A DNA stretch of 18,928 bases from Planctomycetota bacterium (GCA_016209665.1 JACQVT010000088.1:1-18928), one strand, 5' to 3'; numbered from the stretch's first letter, positions 7,324-14,568 are shown. Notes: generated by a model not told the origin, from the sequence alone. Made by a program: numbers and translations.

Positions 7324-8967
7324 TCAGGCCGCGGACCGTACGTCCTTGAAGAAGACTAGCTCGTCGGGCCGCGTCTCGAAGTCCAGCCGCTTGTTCACAC
7401 CCGAAAAGTCGTACTGCTGGTAGAGGAAGACGACCGGAGCTTCCTCGAACGCCAGCACTTCCGCGCGATGGAGGATGCTGAGCTGCTTCGCGGTGTCGAC
7501 CGTTGCCCGCGCCTGGTCGAGGAGCTGCTCGAACCCCGCGTTCTGCCAGTAGGTCCCATTGGACGAAATCTTCGTCCCGAGCCAGTCCAGCTGCTGGATG
7601 GGATCGGCAGAGGCGCCATTGCCCAGGAGGTACAGGCCGCGCACGGTTTTCTCCGTCACGCTCTGGATGAACGCGGACCACTCGACGACCTGCACTCGAG
7701 TCCGGACGCCGACCTTCGTCAGGTAGTCGGCCAGGGCCAGCGCGATCTCCCGGTCCTTGTTGTAACGCCCCGAGGGGGTGGAAAGTGTCGTCTCGAAACC
7801 GTCCTTATGGCCCGCTTTCTCTAGCAGCTGCCGCGCCTTGTCTGGGTCGTAGGCATAAGGCTTCAGGTCCTTGTTGGTGCTTGTGGGGGCGCCGGTGAAG
7901 CTACCGGCGCGTTTGCCGTACCCGGCCAAGATGGTCTTGCCGATCGTGTCAAAGTCGATGGCGTAGTTCAGGGCCTGCCGGACTTCTTTGGTCTGGAGCG
8001 GGGCGCTGTCCTTCTGCACGATGCCCAGGTAGATCTTGCGGAACCCCTGGACCGGCGACAGGCGGGTGGTCGCCGACTCGACCGACTTGATCTGGTCCGG
8101 AGGGACGTTGGAGATGATGTCCGCGCCGCCTGCAAGGAGCTCGTTGATGCGCGAGCCGTTTTCGGGCACCGCGCGGAATGTCAACGTCTTGATCGCGGGC
8201 GGCGGGCCCCAGTAGTCGGAATTGGCTTCGAGCGTGACGCGATCGCCCTTGGTCCAGCTAACGAAGCTGTACGGTCCGGTGCCTACCGGCTTGGTTGCCG
8301 CCACTTCGTCGCTGGCCGAGCCGTAGTACTGCGGGGGCAGGATGAAGAACGTCGTGAGCCGGGCGAGCATATTGCCGGCGGGGGCCTTGGTAATGATGCG
8401 GACGGTGTAGTCGTCCGGTGTTTCCACCCGGTCGAGACCGATGTTCTGGTGGATGCGCTCCTGCTTGTTGATCCGAACCGCGCGATCCATCGAGAACTTC
8501 ACGGCTGCGGACGTGAGCGGCTCCCCGTTGTGGAACTTCACGTTGCGGCGGAGTTTGAACTCCCAGGTGAGGTCGTCGATCGTCCGCCACTCGGTGGCGA
8601 GCATCGGCACGAAGGCCATCTTGCTGTCGCGCGCCACGAGGTACTCGAGGACCTGCTGGCTGATGTTGCGCTCGGGATTGGAGCTCTGGTTACCGGCGTG
8701 CGGATCGAGATTGGCGGCCTCGACCCCGGTGACGAACGTGAGCGAACCGGTGGGGGCAGGGCGGCTCACCGCTGTCGGCGCAGCGGCAGGGGCAGTTGCA
8801 CCGGCTGCACCTGACACCGGTGCCGCAGTCGGCTTGGGCGCCGCCCCCGAGGGAGCCGTCGGCTGCGCGGGGGCGCTGGTGGCAGCCGGCGGAGTGGCAG
8901 GTTGGCAGGCCATGGCCGGGAGCGTCGCGACTATGGCGAGAAGAAGGGATCGCCGCGTGAGTTGCAT
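7324..8967 (-). CDS. Family 5 extracellular solute-binding lipoprotein
   Basis: This 547-residue protein is the substrate-binding subunit for the two peptide-type permeases downstream. The N-terminus MQLTRRSLLLAIVATLPAMAC is a lipoprotein signal with Cys21; the TRRSLLL pattern also resembles a twin-arginine signal. A low-complexity Ala/Pro/Thr linker follows (about 22-72), then the SBP_bac_5 domain with the typical LRRNVKFHNGEPLTSAAVKF segment and, later, ADPIQQLDWL. I chose ATG 8967 over the upstream start at 8997 because a strong GGGGAGGAG lies about 10 nt before it and the signal peptide begins there. Family members bind oligopeptides, nickel chelates, opines, glutathione or other amides, so the ligand is open. 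The neighbouring amidohydrolase suggests an amide or N-heterocycle. Confidence 0.92.
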   Translation of the reverse strand: MQLTRRSLLLAIVATLPAMACQPATPPAATSAPAQPTAPSGAAPKPTAAPVSGAAGATAPAAAPTAVSRPAPTGSLTFVTGVEAANLDPHAGNQSSNPERNISQQVLEYLVARDSKMAFVPMLATEWRTIDDLTWEFKLRRNVKFHNGEPLTSAAVKFSMDRAVRINKQERIHQNIGLDRVETPDDYTVRIITKAPAGNMLARLTTFFILPPQYYGSASDEVAATKPVGTGPYSFVSWTKGDRVTLEANSDYWGPPPAIKTLTFRAVPENGSRINELLAGGADIISNVPPDQIKSVESATTRLSPVQGFRKIYLGIVQKDSAPLQTKEVRQALNYAIDFDTIGKTILAGYGKRAGSFTGAPTSTNKDLKPYAYDPDKARQLLEKAGHKDGFETTLSTPSGRYNKDREIALALADYLTKVGVRTRVQVVEWSAFIQSVTEKTVRGLYLLGNGASADPIQQLDWLGTKISSNGTYWQNAGFEQLLDQARATVDTAKQLSILHRAEVLAFEEAPVVFLYQQYDFSGVNKRLDFETRPDELVFFKDVRSAA

Positions 8968-9066
8968 CTGAAGGACTCCTCCCCTGCTGCGGGTCATCGG
9001 ACAGCCACCGATCGTTGCGTCGAGACGTCGCTCCCTGCGACGTTGGTACCTCGTGCGTAGTTGTCG

Positions 9067-10566
9067 CTACACACGGTCGTATGCAGCGGCGCGCGTAGAC
9101 CGTGGCGTCGCACCCGCTCCCCCGGGGAGCCCCCAGAAGTCCTCGGGAAGGGCCATGTGCTCCTGCACCCCGGCGCGCTCCACGGTCTCCCACATCTGTG
9201 CAGTGGCGTCGGCGAGGATGTCGTCCTCGTTGATCCCGACAACCTGCCGGTGTCGCATCCGCACCTTCCCGTCCACGATGACGGTGTCGACGTCCTGGCC
9301 GGACGCGCGGTAGGCGATCTGCTGCGGCACCATGGCGATGGGCGCCAGGTGGGGCTTGCGCAGGTCGATGATGGTGAGATCGGCCAGCTTGTCCGGCTCG
9401 ATCGAGCCCAGATCAGAGAGCCCGAGCGCCTTGGCGGCATCCACGGTCACCATCGCCAGGGCCTTTCCAGCCGGGAGCAGGCCGGGGTCGTGGAAGTGGC
9501 TACGTTGCAGCCACATGCCGAAGCGCAGCTTCTCGAGGATGTCGAACGAACGGTCAGGCGCGGTGCCATCCGTGCCGAACACCACGTTCACCCCGGCGTC
9601 CAGCAGTTCGACCACCGGACACCGCTCGGCGACATTCCGCCGGGTCATGGGACCGTGGACCACGTGGAGGCCAGCGTCGGCGATGATGCGAATCTCCTCA
9701 ACCGAAATGCCGGTGCAGTGCGCCACCGAGTACCGCGGGTTGAGGCAGTCCACGTCTCCGTCGAACGCAGCCTTGAACATGCCCCCGTACGCGTGGGTAT
9801 GGATTCCCGTGTCGTACTCCTCCGCGAGCTGGAGGAGCGCCTTCGCCTGGGCGTGATCGATAGGCTGCGCGACGGGCGGGTGGAGGGCGTCGAATGTTCG
9901 ACCGCTCGCGGAGAATGAGGGCATCAGTCCGGCGGGCGAGGGGTACACGAGTACCCGGCCCCCGGCCGACTGATGCCACCGATGTAACGCCGCCGCCACC
10001 GTTTGAATAGCCTGCTCGAACGTCACCTCCACGGCCCGGGGAGCCCCGGACGTCCACGACGTGAACTGCCGCGGCCACGGTGCGTAGGTGGGCCCGACCG
10101 CGACGATGACGCGCGTCCCCACCTCCGTGTAGCCCTCCGCCGTGCCGCCCGCGTAAATCGGGTCGTCGCAACGCGGGTCGCCTCCCGTGATCGACACCCC
10201 TGTGGTCACGCCGAACTTCAAGCGCTCGAGCGCCGCGAGCCGTGCTTCGGCTCGCCAGAAGTCCGGGGTCGTGGAGTGGAAGTAGATTCGTTCCATCACC
10301 GGATTCCAGGCAGCCGTGCGTACGCTCTCGGCGATGCAGCGCACTAGGCAGTGGCCGGCGTGCCCGTGAGCATCGATCAAGCCGGGCAAGATGGCCGCCG
10401 CTGAGGCGTCGAGGGCCGCCGCATCGGGATAAGCCGCCCGCAGCTCCGCGACGTCCCCCACCGCCACGATCCGGTTACCGCGGATGAGGACCGCCCCGTT
10501 CGTGAGAACGCGCCGTGCGGGGTCCATCGTGATGACGGTTCCGCCGCACACCAAGAGATCCTGCAT
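9067..10566 (-). CDS. ATZ/TRZ-type amidohydrolase
   Basis: This 499-residue enzyme belongs to the amidohydrolase superfamily branch of TrzN/AtzA, S-adenosylhomocysteine deaminase and guanine deaminase. The opening (LLVCGGTVITMDPARRVLTN) and closing (GKLADL-type, DTVIVDGKVRMR) beta-sandwich segments are both present. Metal residues are His67/His69 (LIDAHGHAGH), His258 (GIHTHAYGG), His283 (VAHCTGIS) and Asp333 (FGTDGTAPD), which fits a mononuclear site. The Glu three residues after the third His (HxxE in deaminases) is Gly261 here. I chose ATG 10566 because homology starts there and GGTGAG lies about 10 nt upstream; a GTG at 10581 is an alternative. It is the first gene of the operon from the promoter at 10633-10661. 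Its substrate is unknown. Confidence 0.9.
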   Translation of the reverse strand: MQDLLVCGGTVITMDPARRVLTNGAVLIRGNRIVAVGDVAELRAAYPDAAALDASAAAILPGLIDAHGHAGHCLVRCIAESVRTAAWNPVMERIYFHSTTPDFWRAEARLAALERLKFGVTTGVSITGGDPRCDDPIYAGGTAEGYTEVGTRVIVAVGPTYAPWPRQFTSWTSGAPRAVEVTFEQAIQTVAAALHRWHQSAGGRVLVYPSPAGLMPSFSASGRTFDALHPPVAQPIDHAQAKALLQLAEEYDTGIHTHAYGGMFKAAFDGDVDCLNPRYSVAHCTGISVEEIRIIADAGLHVVHGPMTRRNVAERCPVVELLDAGVNVVFGTDGTAPDRSFDILEKLRFGMWLQRSHFHDPGLLPAGKALAMVTVDAAKALGLSDLGSIEPDKLADLTIIDLRKPHLAPIAMVPQQIAYRASGQDVDTVIVDGKVRMRHRQVVGINEDDILADATAQMWETVERAGVQEHMALPEDFWGLPGGAGATPRSTRAAAYDRV

Positions 10567-10607
10567 CCTTCGCGAACTCACCCCCTGTCAGCGACCACGC
10601 TCGCGTC

Positions 10608-10624
10608 GCTGTTCACCATGTTCA
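10608..10624. promoter_or_regulatory. Putative operator: tandem TGTTCA at the operon start
   Basis: TGTTCA occurs at 10610-10615 and 10619-10624, a direct repeat with a 9-bp period. It lies just downstream of the -10 box of the minus-strand promoter, around the expected transcription start. The sequence GCTGTTCACCA (10608-10618) is identical to 12083-12093 in the regulator's own upstream region, in the same orientation. A protein bound here would block initiation. The regulator at 12160 is the obvious candidate, by inference. Confidence 0.6.
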
Positions 10625-10632
10625 GTAAGGCG

Positions 10633-10661
10633 ATAATAGGTGTATGGTCGGGACGTGTCAA
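10633..10661 (-). promoter_or_regulatory. Sigma-70-type promoter of the five-gene operon
   Basis: Read on the minus strand, TTGACA (10661-10656) is followed by exactly 17 bp and then TATTAT (10638-10633). That is a perfect -35 box and a 5/6 -10 box at ideal spacing, which stands out in GC-rich DNA. It points toward the amidohydrolase start at 10566, giving a leader of about 60 nt. Confidence 0.8.
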
Positions 10662-10682
10662 CACTCCCGGACCGGGGGCACT

Positions 10683-12017
10683 TCAGGCTGCCGCCGGAGT
10701 GGCACGGAACTCTGTCTTGCGGGTGTTCCGCACCGTGACGCGACCGTCTTTCAGCACCCAGAGGCGTTCGGGCAGGTCAATCACGGCGTCGTGCACCCGA
10801 CGGGTGTCGAGGACGACGAGATCAGCGCGCCGACCGACCGCCAACCCGTACTCTGGGCCCAGTCCCAGGGCCCGCGCGGCGTTCGTCGTGGCCAGGTCGA
10901 GTACACGCGGCAGCAGGTCGCCACCTCCAAGATGGGCTGCGGCGATCAGCAGCGCGGCCACGCTCAACAGATCGCCAGTGCCAAAGGGGGTGAATGCGTT
11001 CCGCAGGTTGTTGGAGCTCACGGCCACGTTCACCCCCGCTTTCAGCAGCGCCGCCACGGGGGCCAGTGCCCGCCGCACCTTGTGTGTGTCGCGCCGTCCA
11101 CCGAGGTAGAGGTCCGTGAGCGGCAGGGTGACGACCGTGATGTCGGCTTCCCGGAGGAGTGCAAGCAGCGGCTTCAATCGGCTAGGTGGCAGCGCGCCCA
11201 GGGCCGTGGCATGGCCCACTGCCACACGGCCCTGCCACCCTGCGGCGATCGTCTTGCGCGCCACGTACTCCATCGTCATCCCTTCCGCCCCGTCGGAGAA
11301 GTCCTGGTGGAGCGAGATCGGGCGGTCGAACTCCCGGGCGATTTCGAAGCAGAGATCGATGTGGCGGTGTGGCGCGATGTCGTTATACGGAACGCCACCC
11401 ACGACATCAGCGCCACGTCGCATCGCCTCGCGGAAGAGCTGCTCGGTGCCAGGGTGCTGGAACACCCCTTCCTGGGGGAATGCCACGACCTGCAGCGTGA
11501 CCAGGTGCGCGTAGCGCCGCTTGAGTGCTAGCAGTTCGGCAATACCAGTCAGCCCGATGAAAGGATCGAACTCGGTTTCTGCACGTATTGCTGTAGTCCC
11601 GTGGCGGAGGGCCATGGTCAGTGCGGTTTCGGCGCGTGCGCGAAGATCGGCTGCCGTGACAGTGGCCTTGTGCCGTGCGGTTGCCGAGATCGCCTCTGAG
11701 AGGGTGCCAGAGGCGTTCGGCGTGTAGTCAGCCAACAGCGCCTTGTCGAGGTGCAGGTGGCTCTCCACCAGGCCGGGGACGAGCACGTGGCCGTCGCCGT
11801 CGATCTCCTCGGGCGCGTGAAGCCCGAGCTCGGCCCCAATGGCCGCGATGCGACCATCCGTGATGGCTACGTCGACCAGTGGCTCATCGTCCCGAACACG
11901 TACCCGCCGCAGGACCAGGTCTACCCGCCTGCGCTTGTGCGCCGGGGTCTCCGGGAGCGGCGTGGCAAGCTCCGGGTCGCGTGGCGGAGGAGACGGATGC
12001 GCCAGAAGGGGCGGCAT
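10683..12017 (-). CDS. Cytosine-deaminase-like (CodA/AtzC-type) amidohydrolase
   Basis: This 444-residue protein has the CodA/N-isopropylammelide-hydrolase type of amidohydrolase barrel. Metal residues visible are His87/His89 (VESHLHLDKALL), His237 (ISLHQDFSDG) and His269 (VAVGHATALG). It differs from E. coli CodA at two key places: the Glu of HxxE (CodA Glu217) is Phe240, and the Asp-Asp pair near the C-terminus (CodA Asp313/314) is Asn336-Asn337 in AVSSNNLRNAFTPFGTGD. Hydrolysis other than classic deamination, or a non-catalytic role, is therefore possible. I chose ATG 12017; no clear ribosome-binding site precedes it, but extending to 12257 would run through the operator into the divergent regulator. 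The first 30 residues are Pro-rich and unlike the family. It lies 116 bp upstream of the operon's first gene, on the same strand. Confidence 0.85.
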   Translation of the reverse strand: MPPLLAHPSPPPRDPELATPLPETPAHKRRRVDLVLRRVRVRDDEPLVDVAITDGRIAAIGAELGLHAPEEIDGDGHVLVPGLVESHLHLDKALLADYTPNASGTLSEAISATARHKATVTAADLRARAETALTMALRHGTTAIRAETEFDPFIGLTGIAELLALKRRYAHLVTLQVVAFPQEGVFQHPGTEQLFREAMRRGADVVGGVPYNDIAPHRHIDLCFEIAREFDRPISLHQDFSDGAEGMTMEYVARKTIAAGWQGRVAVGHATALGALPPSRLKPLLALLREADITVVTLPLTDLYLGGRRDTHKVRRALAPVAALLKAGVNVAVSSNNLRNAFTPFGTGDLLSVAALLIAAAHLGGGDLLPRVLDLATTNAARALGLGPEYGLAVGRRADLVVLDTRRVHDAVIDLPERLWVLKDGRVTVRNTRKTEFRATPAAA

Positions 12018-12071
12018 GATGGATGAGGGACGAGGAGCCTGGTACCTGGGCCGCAATGGCCTGCGATACGA

Positions 12072-12091
12072 GTGAACACTGTGCTGTTCAC
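12072..12091. promoter_or_regulatory. Putative operator: GTGAACA-N6-TGTTCAC inverted repeat
   Basis: GTGAACA (12072-12078) and TGTTCAC (12085-12091) are perfect 7-bp inverted arms around CTGTGC, a 20-bp site suited to a dimeric regulator. It lies in the 142-bp divergent region between the CodA-like amidohydrolase and the XRE-cupin regulator. A weak -10-like TAACAT (12109-12114) for the regulator places the right arm over its -35 position, so autorepression is plausible. Part of the site recurs at 10608-10618. Confidence 0.65.
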
Positions 12092-12130
12092 CAAGTTTGA
12101 TGCTAGCATAACATGTGTACGGTCTTTGGA

Positions 12131-12156
12131 GTGCTAGAGTGCGAGGTGAGTAGCAC
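12131..12156 (+). repeat. Inverted repeat flanking the regulator's ribosome-binding site
   Basis: GTGCTA (12131-12136) and TAGCAC (12151-12156) are perfect 6-bp arms enclosing 14 nt that include the GAGGTGAG ribosome-binding site (12143-12150) of the regulator gene. In RNA they could form a hairpin with the site in the loop. Whether this affects translation is unknown, and a 6-bp stem may be chance. Confidence 0.35.
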
Positions 12157-12159
12157 GGC

Positions 12160-12708
12160 ATGGTGAACGACGTCCGGATTGGGTTCCGCGTGCGCGCGCG
12201 CCGGCAGGAGCTCGGGAGGTCCCTGCGCGACCTTGCCAGCCAAACCGGGCTGTCCATCAGCTTCCTGAGCCAGGTTGAGCGCGACCTGGCTCAGCCCTCC
12301 CTCGCCTCGCTGAAGCAGCTCGCCTCTGCCCTGGAGACTAGCGTCGACGGATTGCTCGCCGAGCCCAGCAACAATCACCAGATAGTTCTACGACGGGCCG
12401 ACCGTCCGGCATGGCGCCTGTCCAAGGTGCGGTTCGAGTTGTTGGCCACGCGACCAAACCGGCTCATGGAGCCGCAGCTCATCACTTACGAGCCCGGCGG
12501 GGATTCAGGCGATCATCCGGTGACGCATGCGGGCGAGGAGTTCGTGTTTCTCCTCGAGGGCCGCGCCGAGTGCTTCATCGGAGCCGAGATGGTCCTGCTC
12601 GACAAAGGCGACTGCGTCTATTTCGATGCACGGGAGCCTCACCGCATGCGGAACGCCGGTGACGGTCCCTGCAGCCTCCTGCTCGTGGTCAGCCCGCCCT
12701 CGTTCTAA
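12160..12708 (+). CDS. XRE-family regulator with C-terminal cupin (PuuR-like)
   Basis: This 182-residue protein has an XRE helix-turn-helix at about 8-66 (SLRDLASQTGLSISFLSQVE, then PSLASLKQLASALE) joined to a cupin_2 domain at about 105-178. The cupin shows EEFVFLLEGRAE and the GDCVYFDAREPHRMRN strand that forms the ligand pocket. Length and order match PuuR and related repressors that sense a small metabolite. ATG 12160 has GAGGTGAG 9 nt upstream. It diverges from the CodA-like amidohydrolase across an inverted repeat, the usual arrangement for an autoregulated local repressor. From memory, E. coli PuuR binds a site containing TGAACA, the same core seen here. The ligand is probably a substrate or product of the cluster. 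Confidence 0.92.
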   Translation: MVNDVRIGFRVRARRQELGRSLRDLASQTGLSISFLSQVERDLAQPSLASLKQLASALETSVDGLLAEPSNNHQIVLRRADRPAWRLSKVRFELLATRPNRLMEPQLITYEPGGDSGDHPVTHAGEEFVFLLEGRAECFIGAEMVLLDKGDCVYFDAREPHRMRNAGDGPCSLLLVVSPPSF

Positions 12709-12728
12709 CTCTGGGTTGGAGTGCGCCC

Positions 12729-12748
12729 AGACGAAGCCTCATTCGTCT
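12729..12748 (+). terminator. Stem-loop after the regulator gene
   Basis: AGACGAA (12729-12735) and TTCGTCT (12742-12748) pair perfectly over 7 bp around a 6-nt loop, 21 nt after the regulator stop. No T-run follows, so termination is only possible. Position and lack of other function support listing it. Confidence 0.35.
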
Positions 12749-12940
12749 AGGCTCGACTTGCGCCATGATGCCGCCCGCTGCTGAGAGAGGCGGTCGGGTA
12801 GGGTCTTCCGGTTCTGGGCGGGCGCACGTCGGCCGGTGGTACGCCGGGTCCACCTTCTTACCGGCGTTGACGATGCCGGTTGGGGCCACCGGGGCGGTGC
12901 TGGGGACGGCGAACGCCCGCGGGGGTGGGGCCGCCTGCGC

Positions 12941-13339
12941 GTCCACGCCGTGCTGTAGCTGGCCGACACGCTGGACATCTTCGACGCCCGGACCCTCGCC
13001 CTGCTGCGCTCCATCGACTTCGAAGCAGGCGCGGACCTCTCGAGCGCGGCGGTGGCCGACCGGGGCGGGCGAGTGTACGTCGTGCTGCGGCGCGGCCCAA
13101 GCGGCCAGCCGGGCGACCTGGCGGCGCTGGACGGGACCACGGGCGCCGGGCCGGGGCGCGTGCAGGTGGGCCTGTCGCCTGAGAGTGTGAGGCTGGATCC
13201 TGGCTGCGGGCGGGCGTAGGTGGCCAACTTCAACGGCGTCAGACTGAGCGTGATGGACACCGCGACGGGGCAGGTGGTCGGCACGGTGGCGGCAGGCGAC
13301 GGGCCGGCGCCGGTGGCCGTCGACGCCACCAGCCACCGT
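12941..13339 (+). pseudogene. YVTN-type beta-propeller gene remnant
   Basis: One frame reads as propeller repeats interrupted by two TAG codons (12956-12958 and 13217-13219). The first block has LADTLDIFDARTLALLRSID and, later, RVYVVLRRG and SPESVRLDPGCGR. The second has VANFNGVRLSVMDTATGQVV, then VGTVAAGDGPAPVAVDA, the classic YVTN repeat form. In intact repeats the second TAG position is normally Tyr (GRVYVAN), so a single base change explains it. Only two to three blades remain and neither end is recognisable. Intact relatives are secreted or surface proteins of unknown or varied binding role. Limits are approximate. Confidence 0.65.
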
Positions 13340-13525
13340 GTGCCTCGGCCGCACCTTCGACCGACCACTCTGAGTCCTGGACGCCTGCAGCTCCCAACGG
13401 CGGTGGTCCTGCCCGGTGGTCGCCATCCCGCGGCCGAGATGCACCGCGGTCCTGGCGCATCGCGTGGCGTCGCTGGCTTGGTAGTGGCCGGGTGCGCTGG
13501 TACCGTAGCCGCCGGAGGAACTCGG

Positions 13526-14281
13526 ATGCGCCGCTTCACCACCGCACTCCTCGCTGCCGCGACTGCCGTCCTGGTGCTCGCCGGACCGACGCTCGCTCAG
13601 ACCGCCCCCGTGACGGTGGTGCGTGTCATCGCCGGGGACACCACCGACGTGCAGTTCGAGGACGGCACCGTCGTGCGCGTCCGCCTCATCGGCATCGACA
13701 CGCCCGAGAGCGTCGATCCTCGTACCGTCGTCCAGTGCTATGCGCTCGAAGCTGCCGCCCGCGCGCGGGAGCTACTGGAGGGGCAGGTCGTCACGCTCGA
13801 GCTGGATCCCGGCCAGGGCGAGCGGGACCGCTATGGGCGCCTGCTGGCGTACCTCTACCTGCCCGATGGGCAGAACGTGGCGGAGGTGCTGATCGGCGAA
13901 GGCTACGCCTTCGAGTACACCGACCGCTTCCCCTACGCTTACCAGGCGCCGTTCCAGGCGGCCGAGCAGGGGGCGATGACCAACGGGCTCGGCCTCTGGG
14001 CGGCCGAGACCTGTGGTGGCCAGCGCGTGCCGTCGGATCTCGACGAGCCAACCGTGCCCGGCCTGGAGCCGAGACCTGGCCCACTGGAGGCAGCACCCCC
14101 CGCAGCGGCGCCCGTGGCGCGCTACGATCCGTTCGGGCCGGACCGCGACTGTGGCGACTTCGCCACCTGGCAGCAGGCGCAGGACTTCTACCGTGCCGCG
14201 GGTGGGCCGGCGACCGACCGGCACCGGCTGGATGCCGACCGGGATGGGATGGCGTGCGAGTCCCTGCCAGGCGCACCGTGA
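13526..14281 (+). CDS. Secreted thermonuclease (SNase) with C-terminal Excalibur domain
   Basis: This 251-residue exported nuclease begins with a signal peptide (about 1-25, ending TLAQ). The staphylococcal-nuclease domain spans about 28-165. Metal and catalytic residues are recognisable: Asp38 (VIAGDTTDV), Arg53 and Asp58 in RVRLIGIDTPE, Glu61, and the second Arg in DRYGRLLAYLY (102-112). After a Pro/Ala linker (about 172-198) comes an Excalibur domain (about 200-246) whose DADRDGMACE is an EF-hand-like calcium loop. The domain order is well known in secreted bacterial SNases. I chose ATG 13526 because GGAGGA lies 6 nt before it and the signal peptide starts there; the frame stays open upstream only because it runs into the propeller remnant. 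The stop overlaps a GTG by 4 nt. Nucleic-acid scavenging or defence is plausible. Confidence 0.93.
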   Translation: MRRFTTALLAAATAVLVLAGPTLAQTAPVTVVRVIAGDTTDVQFEDGTVVRVRLIGIDTPESVDPRTVVQCYALEAAARARELLEGQVVTLELDPGQGERDRYGRLLAYLYLPDGQNVAEVLIGEGYAFEYTDRFPYAYQAPFQAAEQGAMTNGLGLWAAETCGGQRVPSDLDEPTVPGLEPRPGPLEAAPPAAAPVARYDPFGPDRDCGDFATWQQAQDFYRAAGGPATDRHRLDADRDGMACESLPGAP

Positions 14282-14544
14282 CGACGCGCCCGCCGCTCCT
14301 GCTCCACGCCTACACGCTTGCCGAGGCGGCCGGCTCCTTGCGCTGGACGTGGCCGCGCTGCGCCTGCGGTGTGCCGACGGACAGGTTCCTGGCGCCAGCT
14401 GGTACGGCGACCGCCACCGCATCCGCCGGGACGTGCTCGACGGCGCGCTGCGCGGCGCGCGCTTCGAGGAATGCCGCTGGTGCGGGGAGTGGGTGCCAGC
14501 CGAGGCGGTGCGGCGCCATGGGCACTGCGGCGACAGGCGGCTGA
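14278..14544 (+). pseudogene. Frameshifted HTH plus zinc-finger reading frame coupled to the nuclease
   Basis: GTG 14278 overlaps the thermonuclease stop as GTGA, a sign of translational coupling. The first codons give LLLHAYTLAEAAG, the start of an excisionase/MerR-like helix. Near 14335-14345 the sensible reading moves to another frame: LDVAALRLRCADGQVPGASW, YGDRHRIRRDVLDGALRG and then FEECRWCGEWVPAEAVRRHGHC. Joined, this is a helix-turn-helix followed by a CxxC...HxxxC-type zinc finger. No slippery heptamer is visible, so a simple indel or a sequencing error is likelier than programmed shifting. The original frame ends at 14544, while the zinc-finger frame stays open further. I do not recognise a named family. 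Confidence 0.5.
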
Positions 14545-14568
14545 TGGGCGCTGTGGGTCTGATGCGCC

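Noticed and set aside
7392..7397. Further TGTTCA/TGAACA copies (also 15860-15865 and 18259-18264)
   Set aside because: All lie inside coding regions, without a second half-site or a promoter nearby. They are expected by chance for a 6-bp word.
12018..12257. N-terminal extension of the CodA-like gene to 12257
   Set aside because: It would cross the operator and overlap the divergent regulator gene, and its sequence shows no family resemblance.
13478..13506. Thermonuclease promoter (TTGGTA, 17 bp, TACCGT)
   Set aside because: The spacing is ideal, but the -10 box matches at only three of six positions. Too weak to list as a feature.
13220..13525. Upstream extension of the thermonuclease to 13220
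   Set aside because: The open frame comes from the propeller remnant. The signal peptide and a good ribosome-binding site fix the start at 13526.
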